Shown here: positions 24,027 through 36,098 of the stretch, one piece after another | Numbering within the stretch: position 1 is the first letter of the stretch | How the letters are laid out: the number at the start of each line of letters is the position of its first letter | Source: Atkinsonella hypoxylon | Taxonomy: Eukaryota; Ascomycota; Sordariomycetes; Hypocreales; Clavicipitaceae | Assembly (NCBI GenBank): GCA_000729835.1 | Contig: JFHB01000043.1 | Coordinates: 62,001-126,000 of the forward strand | Length of the DNA stretch: 64,000 nt | Direction of reading: 5' to 3' | Program-made: the position numbers and the translations under genes | The notes under the pieces: model-generated | Told to the model about the DNA's origin: nothing | Databases searched by the model: none | What the model saw: only the letters and a program-made list of their open reading frames with translations

Positions 24027-25884
24027 AGAAGGGGGCAGGGGGGCAGGGGGGCTTGCCTGCCTCTGCACACGCTCGCAAGTTGAAGTGCATACTTTGAACA
24101 ACGGGGTCTTTTTTTGACGTTCACTCACGGTCTTTCTCCTGGCTGTCCATCCCACCGCTTCCAACATCCTTGGACAAGCTTGTGTGACGGGGACTGGATT
24201 TCGTGGGCCCGTCTGGCAAAGTCCACCCACATGCGGGTTATCGCACGCCACAGGGCTGAATGAAACAATGCGGAACCCCCAAAGTTCTACGTGGAAGTAG
24301 TAGGGCTCTAACTAGCGAGATTCCATATGCATGTGATGGACAATAAATAAACTGGAGTCTGCTCTGCTCCACTGCGGCCAGTCCAGTCTGTCTGTCGCTC
24401 CTTGGCTTTGACGGGGTTTGATGAAGAACTAGCAGCCACATGTGGCCAAGCCCGAGTCGATGGGGGTTAACCTAACCCGTCGAACGGCACTCGCGTGTCC
24501 TCACCAAGCAAACAGAATCCCCCCCGGGTTTTAGTTTGTCACATGGGATGGGTGACGCAAGTTCCATAACGGGGAAGAAGGAAAAAAAAAAACCACACCC
24601 GAAAAAGCCAAAAAACGGGTGCGTGGCCAAAGTTGATTTCAAGCTAGGCTAGACACTGCTTTTTCTTCCCTCAAGGTATCCTTTACCAAGCTGGCATGGC
24701 TTGCGCGGACAACGCCTGAACTTGTCCACGGAAGGCTCGCTTGGCGGCTTGTCCGGGGGGCTTGGGAAACAAGACAGCTTTCATCGTCCGTCTTTTTGGC
24801 GATGGGGGTCGTGGCTTGGCTTGGCTTGCGAGTGAGCGGCCTCGCATTGATATCACCGTTCCTGTTGGTTACAGGACAGGACCAACACCTCGCTTGCGTT
24901 CATTACTTGGAAACAGGGCATTCCCGGTACAAGGGGCGCCTTGCATTTGCACTGGTGATACGGAAGAAAGAAGGGGAGAGGAGGGGATGGCACGAGAACG
25001 CAGGGGTGGGCATGGGCATGGCAGTCTTGGGCTCGGCCGAGACCTGGGACAAAAAGGGGGCGAGTCCGGATAGTTCCGCTGCCAAAATAGAATCTAGAAT
25101 CGAAGACGGGCGTGAGACTCCGCCTTTGAAAAAAATGTCCCATTTATCTTGGTGCGTGTGGATTGTTTCGGTTTAGTTCTTTCTTTCTTTTTTTTCTTTT
25201 TTGCCTCTGACAAAGTCTATTTGGGGGGGCTGTGTTACGTATGATTTCTTTTTAGTGATACCTGGTTTTTTTTTTTTTTTTTTTAATATTTTAATATTTT
25301 ATATTTCTGCACGACATTGGAGGGCATGTTCAATCTGCCGAACAGGGCAAAAAGTCGGGAAGTTGTTTGGCTTGGCGATGGAGGGTTTGGAGTGAATAGG
25401 GGAAAAGGGGAAGACTTCCAGTGCCGGAACGAGGAAAACGGTTTTCTGTCATGTACGAACAGTGATAGTGATGGCTCTTCACTACTGGTACGCATGTCCA
25501 ACTGTGATCGGTCCAACAACGGTACCGTAGCCCGTCACGTCACAGCAAGGCCATCGCATCCCCCGACGGGTCAAACGTCAAAGCATCGTCCAGTTCCGCC
25601 GCCAAAGCCAACGATGCCAGGAAATCGCCGCAGGCGTGGCTTGCAGCTAGTCTCTGAAGCAGGGAATGAGAACAACCCCCCCCCTCCCCCCTCCTTCGGC
25701 CACCTTCGGCCACCATCGGCCACAATGGCTCATAACGAAAACTGGGTTCAAGTGAACGAAACACTGGACGTGATGACCCGTAACAGGGCAATGAGCAACG
25801 TTTTCTGCATGAATCAGGAATGGTGGAAAGGCAAAATGAGTTCCCACTCTTCTTCTCTCGCTACGGTGAACTCCTGCCGTTGAC

Positions 25885-25930
25885 GAACCGCTGGTCAACC
25901 GCTGGTCAACCGGTGGTCAACCGGTGGTTT
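25885..25930 (+). repeat. Four direct copies of an 11-bp CCGSTGGTCAA unit
   Basis: The unit is CCGCTGGTCAA twice, then CCGGTGGTCAA, then CCGGTGGTTTC. The array lies about 115 bp upstream of a TATAAAA box and 250 bp upstream of the zinc-ribbon start codon. A regulatory role is possible but unproven. Confidence 0.75.
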
Positions 25931-26045
25931 CAAGCCTGACGAGCGAACTGGTAGACGCAGCTCGCATTCGCATCGTTGTCCGTGCAAAAGAGCCTTTGCT
26001 GTTCAAAAACTTTGGCAGGTGGTTTTCCCCAGATGGCATTACAAG

Positions 26046-26052
26046 TATAAAA
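26046..26052 (+). promoter_or_regulatory. TATA box of the zinc-ribbon gene
   Basis: TATAAAA within GTATAAAAGGCCC, 124 bp upstream of the ATG at 26176. It is the clearest core-promoter match in the window. Confidence 0.6.
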
Positions 26053-26175
26053 GGCCCTCCTTGGAAAGCCAACATGGCGCCGGATGTCCATCCAAGATCC
26101 AACGTGATATATTGGATACTCATCAAGACACCATCAAACTCTCATTCGCAAAACTCCCCTCTCCCCCAAACCATC

Positions 26176-26466
26176 ATGAACCGCCAAGGCCCCTTCTCAT
26201 GCCACCAATGCGGCCAACTCAACTCCTCTACGATCCCCCAGTCCGAATGCTTCGGCTGTGCCTCGTAAGGTCAACTGACTCTGTTCCCCTAAACCTACAC
26301 TGCTGACCTCACCAGCGATGCCCAAGCCCGTGCCTTTCGCGTCCGATCGCCATCCTCTCGCGATGCTCGGTCTCTCACCGACGACGATATTGTCTACCTT
26401 GCTAGACGACGACGCGGCATGGGAGCCAAGCCTGTACCCATCCCTGGCTCCCGGCCCCAAAAGTGA
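26176..26466 (+). CDS. Small zinc-ribbon protein, unknown function
   Basis: Two exons (26176-26264 and 26316-26466; intron 26265-26315 with a CACCAG acceptor) give 79 residues. The N-terminus holds a compact four-cysteine knuckle, CHQCGQLN then CFGCAS, with 16 residues between the CxxC pairs, as in RanBP2-type or ribbon zinc fingers. The C-terminus contains RSLTDDDIVYLARRRRGMG, an acidic-then-basic helix, ending in PGSRPQK. I do not recognise the family, and similar small CxxC proteins in fungi are annotated as hypothetical. The model is supported by a TATA box, a good donor and acceptor, and the cysteine spacing. A different + frame (ATG 26318 to 26683) and a minus frame (26197-26634) are also open across exon 2. 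Confidence 0.6.
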
Positions 26467-28819
26467 ATGGTGGTACGGGACTTTCTCTGAAGAGGCATCG
26501 TCCGAGTCTGATACCGAGTCTGTCTTTGTGTCTAGAGCTGGGAAGGGCGACTTGGTGGCTTGCTTTGAGTTGTCTGGAAAAGGGGTGTTGTGCCTTATGG
26601 GCCTGGGCGGTGTGCTTGCTTTGATAGGCGCCATTGCGGCTTGTTTTGTGGTAGTCTTTTTCCTTACGATGAAAAAAATTTGATTCTTGGCTCGTGCATA
26701 GTGTGTGCCTGATTTGCTGAAAAGAGTTATGCTTGACTTGTGGGTGTTGTGAATGCTGTTCTTGGGGTTGATTTGTCGTGGGATGCAAGTCTAGTGGTTG
26801 ATCTTGCTTGACAGGTTAATGAGACACTGGCTTGGCTTCCACTTTAGGAATTGTGACGATTTGATATTTCCACGACTCCATATGCTTTTCGTCTGCAAGA
26901 TAATTTCAATCATGTATGAGAGATTTGCGCAGACACGACTATCATAACACTGCTTTAGTGACGTCGTGCTCATCACAGCTCCCCCCCCCCCAAAGACGCA
27001 TTGCCACTCAAAGGTTTCATTACCATACTATTATTATATCCCATCATCAGAGTGGCATTGTGGTGCATAACTTAAAAAGTCATTAAAGTAAACTAGTATA
27101 TGAGTTGCTCGTTGGTAGTAGACGTGTACTCTATATCGTCTACAGCGTACATGCCACCCATGGCATCACATCAAAACGGCACCGATGCAAAGCAAGAATG
27201 ACACTCCCCAACTTACATTCACATTCGCAACAGAACTTGAACTCTTGCCCGCGCTAGGACCGCTTCCCCACAACCTCCATTGCTCCATCACCACCGCTTC
27301 CACCAGTTATCATTGTGACCCCAGAAGCCCTGACCACAAGTTGATCCCTTCACACGGCCCTTGGATCAGATTGCTGCCTGGCCACCTCCCAAAAGTGTAG
27401 AAGAGTTAACAGTCAGCAGCTTGGCATGCAAGTGAAGGCGTACTCGTCGTTGCCCTGCTAGTAGCGCGCTTCAAAAGTTGACACCTCTGCGGGTTGAGAA
27501 TTAAGGAGCATATCAAACAGCCCGCACGGAATGCTGATTTTTGATCATAATTATGATTAAGCTCCTGGGAGATTCTTCCCTTGGGGACCGAATCGACCAA
27601 CTTGGGTGCGTCGCTTGCCCAAAGAGGGTGGACTGTGCGCCTCGGAGATCATCCATGATTTTGCACGGGCTCTTCCCATGGACGGCCTGCGGACGTTACG
27701 GCTCGACGCCACCCACAATTATTCGTGAAGCTTTGTGAAGGTTGTCCAAGTGGATGTGCAAAGAAGGCACCATTGCCAAGACGATGTTGCTCTGGCTTAA
27801 ATGGGGCCGTTTTGTTGGTGAAGGTGTCATTGCCAATGGCCGCGAAGAGGGTCCGGAATAAAGAGATTGGAAAGTGTAGTTGTAACAGCTGGCGAAGATG
27901 AAAAAAAAAAAAAAAAAAAAAAAAAAAGCGCTTTGACGCCGTGTGAAGTTGTGTAACTGAGGAAATTTATCCACAGATTTGATCGACGATCTGTTCTGGC
28001 TGAGCCAGACTGTTGTTCGAAACACACACACACACACACACACACGAGAAAGGCAAAAAGAAAAAAAAAGAAAAAAAAAAAACGAGTCACTGACTCTGTC
28101 GCGGTGCATTCTCAGCCGAGTTCCAGAATATGGAACTGGTCAGACAGGAATAGCTTGAACAGAGCCAAGGCGCGGCTTGTGACACCGCTTCCGTTGGATG
28201 ACACGTCAATGATGAGCTCGGTACTACCATAGCTGGTGAAATTTTTGAAAAATTTTGATGCCGATGTAGGCGAACAAGCCGTTTTATTTGTTGAGGAGGC
28301 CTATGCCAGACCTTGGAATGATGAATGAAAACAGCACAGCACAGCACATGCAGTCTCATCATCCAGGTGGTAGTTGCTGATCCTGTTAAGCTGGGCGGCG
28401 AAGGAGGCTTGACGGACAGACGGACAGACAGCTCCCTAGGCTCACAATAGCCTTTAATGGTTTTCTTTTGGACAAGCGTGCTGTTTCGAAAAGATGGTCG
28501 CCATTTGGCGATATTGAGTCCATTGCTGTTGATCAGACCAAGCGTGTTTGAATCTGTAGGGGAAGAATGAGTGGGATAGTTGCATGCTGCCTAGGGCTAC
28601 CACAGCTGAACATACCGCAAGTGCCTTGACCTTGACTTTTCCTTGAAGGATGGTGAACAATGCCAATCGCAATGCAGATAGCTTGAACGGTTTCTGAGGG
28701 CTATGCCAGCAATTTCCACCAACACCACGACAATCGTCGTACGGGCTCGTGACTACAGTTCATTTGCCGCCTGTGCACTGGGAACGTTCAGAAACTTCAG
28801 CTCTTGACTTCTATAGCTT
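26467..28819. other. Intergenic region with simple repeats
   Basis: Holds a C10 tract near 26981, a 27-bp A run (27901-27927) and a CA dinucleotide microsatellite (28022-28045) followed by more A runs to 28082. Reading frames are short or run through the homopolymers. The kinase relic begins near the right end. Confidence 0.5.
27901..28082. repeat. Poly(A) run and (CA)n microsatellite
   Basis: A27 at 27901-27927, CA repeated about 12 times at 28022-28045, then A-rich runs to 28082. Homopolymers of this length are prone to sequencing and assembly error. Confidence 0.85.
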
Positions 28820-29050
28820 AATTCGAGTACAAATTCTCTGTCAACCGTCTGTGTCGGGATGGCCATATCCAATATCTGGAGCGGCCCAAAGGTCTGCCAT
28901 CCCTGGCCAGACAACAGGGATGCGTTTGTCGCCATGATGCGATGGATGCTCAAGTTCAGACCAGATGAACAGCTAACTGCCAAGCAAGTCTTGGAAACGG
29001 AATGGACGAGGGACTGGGCTCTGCCCGAGTACGAGAAGTCAACAGAATAA
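28820..29050 (+). pseudogene. C-terminal fragment of a protein kinase (SRPK-like)
   Basis: The frame from about 28859 reads NIWSGPKVCHPWPDN, then RDAFVAMMRWMLKFRPDEQL, then TAKQVLETEWTRDW and PEYEKSTE before a stop. This resembles the last kinase subdomain (IX-XI) of fungal SRPK-type serine/threonine kinases: the MLKFRPDEQLTAKQVLE helix is the usual M-L-x-x-x-P-x-x-R-x-x-A region. The invariant arginine of subdomain XI appears to be replaced by Gln. Upstream (28780-28858) the same frame is short and there is no kinase N-lobe, HRD or DFG motif within the preceding 2 kb. The fragment therefore looks like the remnant of a truncated or rearranged copy. Confidence 0.5.
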
Positions 29051-31273
29051 AAGATTCTGTTCCACAGTGTTAATAGAAAACGGAGTTCAGGCTTAGCGGC
29101 AAAGAGTCCGAGGCACCTAGCCTGTCCTCGGCAGTAAAGAGACTTTGCTTTAGGCCAACTCCGCCTTTGCCTCGTTCACTATTGGTTGTGTACTTGGGAT
29201 GACTACCCAAAATGATACTGTCGCTGTGGGCGGAAACCAAAGAAGAGCACATACTGCGTATGTAACGATGTATGTGGACCTAGATGTTGTTAGCATTTGC
29301 AGGGCGAACTCAAGAGGCTTCGAATCGATCGGGAGATGGTATGGTGAATCATCTGATTAGCAGTTCCCCAAAGGTAATGCTTCGAGCCTTTCGCAGATGA
29401 CTATGATGCCTAATTCAATCTTTTTTCGGCTCCTTGCCGACATGATGCGACAGGAGGAGGCTGAGCTTTTGACATGCTGGACAATGTTAGCGACGTCAAA
29501 TATGGACATACCAAACATCCATGGTCTAAGACGTGGTTCGCGGTTCCGATCTGACTTGAACCCTTTGAGACGTGAGCTCGACACAAAGACTATTCCGGCA
29601 TTCAGAGGCTTTAAGAACTAAATGTCCTCAGCAGCCTTTGATCGGAAATATCAGCCCAGAATCGTGATGACGGTTATTTATAGACAATCCCTAGAATAAG
29701 TATTGCGTTGCCTGACTTAGGTTCCTAGGTAACTGATTGCCGTTGTACATCAGAGAGTACGTGGCGGCCCATCTCTTTGATGTCCAGAAGGCTACACTCG
29801 TGCCTTCCACTTTATGATACATGACGTAGCCCACCTGATGTATCCAGATACTTCCTGTCCCATTACATTACTGTAGATATCAAAGTACCTTATCTTATAG
29901 GATTTTAATTGGCTAAAAATGGGTTGGTACGAGAGCGTAGCCTTCTCGGCATCAAAGAGATAGGCCGTCAGCAACTTCAGTACAATGAAATACGGCCTAA
30001 TATTGACTCAATATATTGGAAGGACTGTGAGTGGTCATAATTTATCACATTGTTTTTTTCCCTTTATAAATCTGGCCACCTTTGGTAGTCAGTCTTGGCA
30101 GCCAGGCAACCGGGTTCAAGCATACCGATAAGGTTGGGGCGACGAGGATTCGTGCGGGTGACAATTTAAACTGATTATCAGTACTAATGGCGATTAGGCA
30201 GTGAGGGCCGGGTTAATTGATTGGCATCTTGCCAGGTTGACCAGATATTATTAGCTGGTCGGCAATGACAGGAACGAAGCTTCGCGCCATGCCCCAATCC
30301 AGGCCCCCGGTGCGCATGAAAATGAAAACAGCCTGGATATTGCAACGCCTCGTATTCACTACCTTGGCTTGGCGCTCTATCAGCTAATTGACTTCATTTC
30401 GCTGCCTGTGCTGGCTTATGCACTGGCAGTGGAGAGGCTTTGTGTCTATAGTCAAGCCTGGACTGTCATTAGCGTTACCCAGCCAAGGAGGTATCTATCA
30501 ATGATCGTCTCTACGGAGCCAGCTTGCCAGCACACCAGGAGCTCCACTCTACTCGACTTGTACACTTGTACACTTGTGCACTTGTGCACTTGTACACACT
30601 GTATGCACTTTAACATCCAGTGCACGCCTGGGAAACTAGAAGGATGTTGTGCTGACTGGTGTGCTGACTGGCTGTGCCGATGGCTGCGCAACGCCGCTTT
30701 TGTCCGTGAAGCAATGCCATCGTCTCCAACAAAATAAAGCCAACACCCCCCCCCTCCCCGGGGGGGCGAGGAGGCAGGGGGGTCTTATGTCTCATGCACA
30801 TGCAGCCAACTTCCACCCAACCTTCATGAGACGCTCAGACTTTTCCCTCGGGTTGCTCTGCGCAAGTCGCTGGAACAAGCCTATTGCTAACTAACGGCCC
30901 TGCTTACAGAGGTGCTTTGGAGAACGACCGCTAGTTCCTCCGACTTTGTCTCTTCATCAACCCGAAAAGCGATTACGATCGGCACACTTCGCTCTGAGAC
31001 AGCCCTGAGAGCTCCCGAGACACTCTTTTGCTCGGTCGCTTTAATGCTTTTCGCATCTCGACCTTCGAAGTCTCCTATCCGCAGGCGGGTAGTTCGGGTT
31101 TAGTTGGGCGACGAGCTAGCGAACAGCCTTCCATTCTTCAAAGTTGACGACTTGGAGTGATTTCCGCATCGGCCGATCGTTACTAAAAAAAAGAGTCGTC
31201 CGGTGCCCGAGGCTTCGGCCCTCAAACTGCCTCGTCCTGGCCCGGCTTTCTTTTCCAACGTCAACCGCGTACC
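29051..31273. other. Intergenic region (2.2 kb) with short repeats
   Basis: Contains an 8-bp tandem array of TTGTACAC/TTGTGCAC units (30557-30597), a duplicated TGTGCTGACTGG (about 30647-30671) and a C/G hairpin at 30746-30766. A pair of opposing frames near 29357-29621 has no recognisable domain. The right end is the promoter and leader of the FLC-type channel gene. Confidence 0.45.
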
Positions 31274-34102
31274 ATGTCGCAGTTCCGATCGGCTTTGGGG
31301 GCTTTTCTCTCGGCCCTCGCTCTGATTTCATGTCTTCTACCTACAGTTGATGCTGCCGAGCCCGTCTACATTACCGGTCTGGGGCTGGACGGTGTGAACC
31401 GGACCTTGGATGTTAGTCGGTATCCAGCTCTATATACGGGCGATTTTGATGATTGCTTGGGAGGAGAATCTCTTTTCAACGTCACCAAGTTTGACACCGC
31501 ATACTATGCAGACAACCTTACGATCCTATTTCATCTCGATGGGACTACCAACATCCGAAAGGAGAATTTAATCTGTAAGCTCGGCATTTTCCAGATCTAT
31601 CATACAGAACAATGCTAACTTCAGCACCCTATCCAAGTGCATCTGTCGGTGGAAGTGTATGGCGAAACCCGGTATAATGCGACCTACGACCCATGTAAAG
31701 AGGGTATACACAGCATGTGCCCCTTGAGCGCCAGTGTTTCGATCACTGCCTTCGCAGTCATACCGGTGACTCCCAGCAACTTTTCCGGTATTCCGTCCAT
31801 TGCCCTTGGTATTCCGGATCTTGAGGGCTTGGCACGTATACAGATCTTTGCCAACTCTACGCAAACACAAATCGGATGTTTCCAAGCGTCCATGGTCAAT
31901 GGCAATTCCTTCTCACGGCCTGCGTCCGTGGGATCTATCCTTGGTGTAATGGTGTTTCTGGCAGTTTTAGCATCGTTTGCTACTGCGATATATGGCCTCA
32001 GTATTCCTCATATGCGTCTTCATTACGCCCACTCGTTTTCAGTGCTGGTCATATTCGAGACATTTCAGTCCATGTTCTTCTCAGGTGCCCTGTCTGTCAA
32101 CTGGCCTAGTGTTCTTCCCGCTTGGTGGAGTAACTTTGCTTGGACAGCTGGCATGCTTGCCAACGATCGCATCGTACGCTCTGTGAGCTCTTTCACGGGG
32201 AACAACGTCAATATTAGCCAGGTTGGAGGTGCTGGTTCCGTGCAGATCAACAATGGAGGCGGATTGTCGAGGCAAATCTATGGACGATCAATCATCTCTG
32301 ACTCTCTAATCCCCGATCAATACAGTGAATCTCTCAACTCGTTTGCTCGTCGCGCCGCATATAATGCCAGCAATCCCTATGACTACACCTGGGGCGGCCA
32401 ACCCAGAACGCCCGGTATGCCCATGCCCGGAACTTGGCCTGGATTCGCTGGTACTCTATCCTTGGTCGACATTCCACCAGCAGAGGCTTTGATCATCTAC
32501 GTAATCTGGCTTGTGGTCGTGCTATCCGCTGTCGCATTTTTCGTTGTGACCACAAAGCTGTTGTTGGACTTGCTGGTAAAAATCAAGTGGCTCAAAACTG
32601 ATGGCTTTGACTACTTCCGCTCCCATGTTTGGGGCTATATGGTTGTGGCTCTTCTGCGGACTTTGTTCATCGCCTTCTTTTCCGCGACGACTCTAACCAT
32701 GTATCAATTTACACTGAAAGGATCCGCAGGACCTACAGCCGTTGCCGTAATCATCTGGCTGGGTTTTTTCGTTGGACTTGGTGGAATCGTGGCGTATGCA
32801 TGCTATTTTCGACTCCGGCATGGAAAGTATGAGACGAGTCCTGACACCCTGCGCTTTGAACGAGGCAACGTGTTCGGAAAGGTGCCATTCATCGCTACTA
32901 CGAGACAAAGCAAAATTGGAGACGAGGAACCCAGCCAAAAGCCTTTTTTGTTCGGTACAGTGCCATTTTTTAAGATCAAGTTTGTCGATGAGGATCCGGA
33001 CCGAGACGCGGTTCATGTTGATCAAGGCTACATCAAGAGATTCGGCTGGCTATCTGCGCGCTATCGACGTACACGCTGGTGGTTTTTTGCCGTCTATCTG
33101 AGCTACCAGTTCATTCGAGCATGCTTTATTGGTGGTGCAGCCCGTACGCCCTTGGCCCAAGTGTACGGACTGTTTGTCTTTGAATTATTTGCTCTGGTGG
33201 CTATAATAAAACTCAACCCTTTTGAGAGCAACCGCAACACAGCAATGGCGGTTTGGATGCTGTCAATTTCAAAGATTATTACAGTTGGGTTTTCCATCGC
33301 TTTTCTGCCTGCATTTGACCTAAATCGGATTGCCGCAGCTGTTCTTGGCATCATCATCATTGTTGTTCAGGGGTTTGTTGCTATCGCGGTGTTGATACTG
33401 ACTGTACTTGGAGTCATATCAACATGGATGTCACTTTCAAGAAATCGTGAGGAATTTCCCAAAGTTCTAGATCCGATTCGCATTCGATTCTTTGAGCATT
33501 CCAAGGCGTGTGCCGATGACCTCGGACCCAAACCGGAGAGGTCCCACAAGGAGGAGAAGAAACCAGAGGAAGACGCGAGGGAACCTCACTTTGAAGTTCG
33601 CCATGTACGACGAGCGCCCAAGATAGAGGACGAAGAACTCGACCAGTTTCCTGACCTCGAGCCCGCGATGATTCCGGCTGTCAGCGCTGCGGCAAGTGGA
33701 CGTCGAAGTCGAGCAAACAGTGCCAGTTCACGACTTTCCGTCAGCAGCCTTCCTCGCGCGGCGCGAGTCCATCGCGCATCATGGAGCTCGAAAGACATCC
33801 CGCTATGGGATTCTGAGATGAATCGCGGTGACCAGCAACGAGTCGGCCATTCTCGGAACAGCTCGTTGAGAATACAGAGTTACCATGCTGACTCCCATGG
33901 CACTAACACGCCTGTGCGGCGACCGATGACGCCACAACAAGAGCTGGTGGAAGACACCGGCAACCACAAACCCCATGACCAAGAGAAGGACCGTGAAGAT
34001 GGGTATAGATTGGAATCTAATGAGAAGGAGGTTTTGGATGATGAAGTCAAGAAGGACAGTCCGTCGACTCCACCTGGGCCTGTTGAAGTCAGTGAGGCAT
34101 AG
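31274..34102 (+). CDS. FLC/Pkd2-type TRP-like ion channel protein
   Basis: Two exons (31274-31574 and 31638-34102; intron 31575-31637) join in frame to 921 residues. The signal peptide ends near TVDA|AEPV. An extracellular ML-like domain with paired cysteines and several NxT/S sites follows (about residues 28-215). Next comes a TRP-like membrane domain of about nine helices, beginning SILGVMVFLAVLASFATAIYGL and including NWPSVLPAWWSNFAWTAG. The cytosolic C-terminal tail (about 240 residues) is charged and serine-rich. The family (yeast Flc1-3, S. pombe Pkd2) functions in FAD/heme transport into the ER, Ca2+ homeostasis and cell-wall integrity. Which role applies here is not readable. The tail is longer than in yeast Flc proteins. 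Confidence 0.9.
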
Positions 34103-36098
34103 CTTGAATCAGAAGGCAGATCCTCTTGACGAGCGTTGTCGCGAATGAGGCACCTTGTATTCATGCGTGAAACCTTGGGCGGCAAGAAAGGAGTCATTCG
34201 CAAAATGGGCGTTGAGAAAAAAGACCATGGTGCCATTTATCTTGCCTCAGTATATGGCTTGAACGAGTCTACGTTTTATATATAATTGCAACCCGGAGTT
34301 TTCTTCCTTGACCTTCCTTGGTTTTTACTTGTGACTAATTTCTTCACGTAGAAAGAGCGCGAAGTACAATGACCTTATTGTAGCATCCATAGCTACCTCA
34401 GGTTAGGTAGGTGTGACCTGACTATCACAGGGTCTAAACCGAACCCTTAACAAAACCCTAACCCTGTCATGGTAATCCCGTCGTCCCCCCCCCATGGTCG
34501 GCTTATCTTAACAAAACCTCAGGTCATCTGCAGACTCCTTCTCTGCTTCTGTAAACCAGGCTGCCACCTGGGGTTGAGTTGGGGCTTCCAAAACTTGTGG
34601 GATCTTCACACCTGAAGGCACCAATGGTCCTGGAGAACTGGTGATGAATATTGGGGTGAACGGAAACAGCTCGTCAGAAATTTACTCGCAACTCCACGAC
34701 TACGTCTGTCAACTACAAGACCTCGAACTCGATAAGGCCTCCTTCTGGTCCCAGCGTGCTAGACCAACGATGCACACTTTTGTGACAGAAATAACGTTTA
34801 GGTGTCATGAACGAACACCAGACAGTCTGGACTCACCTACTTTTTCTGCGTAACGTATGAAAGCCTGTTGCTGCAATCATTGGGATCGTCCCATCCTGAG
34901 CCCCAATACGACATGTACCTGTGCTCGCCTTGCCAGGAGTATGCTGCGGAGAGAACTGTTGCGGTTTCTATGCTGTATCCCAACAAGGGATTCCAACAAG
35001 GGATTCCGTATGCCCGACGGGCCGAAAGCGGCCTGTGGCATTTGGAAGTAGACAGGCATTACGGGCTACCGAACGAGAAAAGATGACTTGGTAGAGAAGA
35101 CAATTGCAACACAAATTATAAAAAAAAAAAATAGCCCCCCCTCCCCCCCGAAAAAAAAAAAAAAAAACCATACATATTGGGACAAACATGAGCGATGATC
35201 AGCATTCATTCTGCCATTTACCATTTATGGCCGAGGCCCTTGCGACCGACGACCCGACTTGCACCTACTGGCAAAAGCGACGAAGCAGACATCAGGCATT
35301 TCCACAGACACGTTCCGATGGCGAGATCAGCATGGACCATCGCTGAAACCTGAACCAAATTCCCGCGCTTCATCAAAGTTATCCACGAAGCTGCGCTGAG
35401 CCAGTTCGGTCGGTCGGTCGGTCGGTCGGCGGCACGGATGGCGAGACCCGAATTAAGGTGTCATCGACTATCCCCAATGGAGCCATGGAAGACCGCACAT
35501 GCACGCATGGCTTATTGCACGGCCGGGATTTTCCCTAGTGCAGGCCGCTTGGATCGGCGAGCACGCCATCAGGGACGATCAAAACGGAATGGCAATGTAC
35601 TCTGCTGAACAGGCGTTGACTAACATCTGGTTGATATTGAGCCATGTATGTATGCTAGCTAATGTGACGTGCTGCTGCGAGTACGAATTTGTCAGCATGA
35701 CTGTGGAATCTTCGAAGAATCACTCACTGCATCTGAGCTGCCACAGGTAGGCGCATAATCACAATATCTCTATCTTACTTTGACAGAGAGCCGGACCTCA
35801 AGCCTGGGTATCGACATAACTCTTTCCCCCTATTGCGTGATCAAGGTGGGCCCAGCTGCGACACCATCTCCAGCTCCGGATGGAAAGTATTAACTTTGGG
35901 CGTCGCTTGCGCAAGCCGCGCGACTGTCCGAAATGAAAATCCCTCTTGCCGTTCCCTTGGCTTTTTTTATTCTTTGAATCCTTCTTTTCATACACGTTCT
36001 CTTCAATATCTCTCTCCTTGTCCTGTATTCCCCGCCAACTTCTCAATTGCATAGTCTTTGTGTGAAAGTCGTTCTGTTTGCGCGTCCGTTCTTACATC
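34103..36098. other. Intergenic region (2.0 kb)
   Basis: A two-copy telomere-like AACCCTAACCCT sits at about 34453-34465. A mixed poly(A)/poly(C) tract lies at 35113-35167 and a (CGGT)n microsatellite at 35406-35431. Short frames near 34641-35086 carry no known domain. The last 100 bp are the CT-rich leader of the ATP sulfurylase gene. Confidence 0.45.

Larger units (their letters stand above)
22934..26175. other. Longest intergenic region (3.2 kb), no firm gene
   Basis: Contains a tetranucleotide microsatellite (23982-24026), a CTTCGGCCAC triplication (about 25696-25724), a four-unit direct repeat (25885-25930) and T runs at 23946 and 25266. Reading frames of up to 188 codons exist (for example 25317-25883) but lack an ATG-start context, domains or splice support. 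The right end is the promoter of the zinc-ribbon gene. Confidence 0.45.

Noticed and set aside
25317..25883. 188-codon + frame upstream of the zinc-ribbon gene
   Set aside because: Starts at a non-ATG codon, is mostly repeats and simple sequence, and has no domain.
30105..30125. GGTTCAAGC resembling a tRNA T-arm
   Set aside because: No matching acceptor stem, anticodon arm or D-arm was found around it.
34441..34470. Telomere-like AACCCTAACCCT
   Set aside because: Only two units, so not a telomere or meaningful interstitial array.
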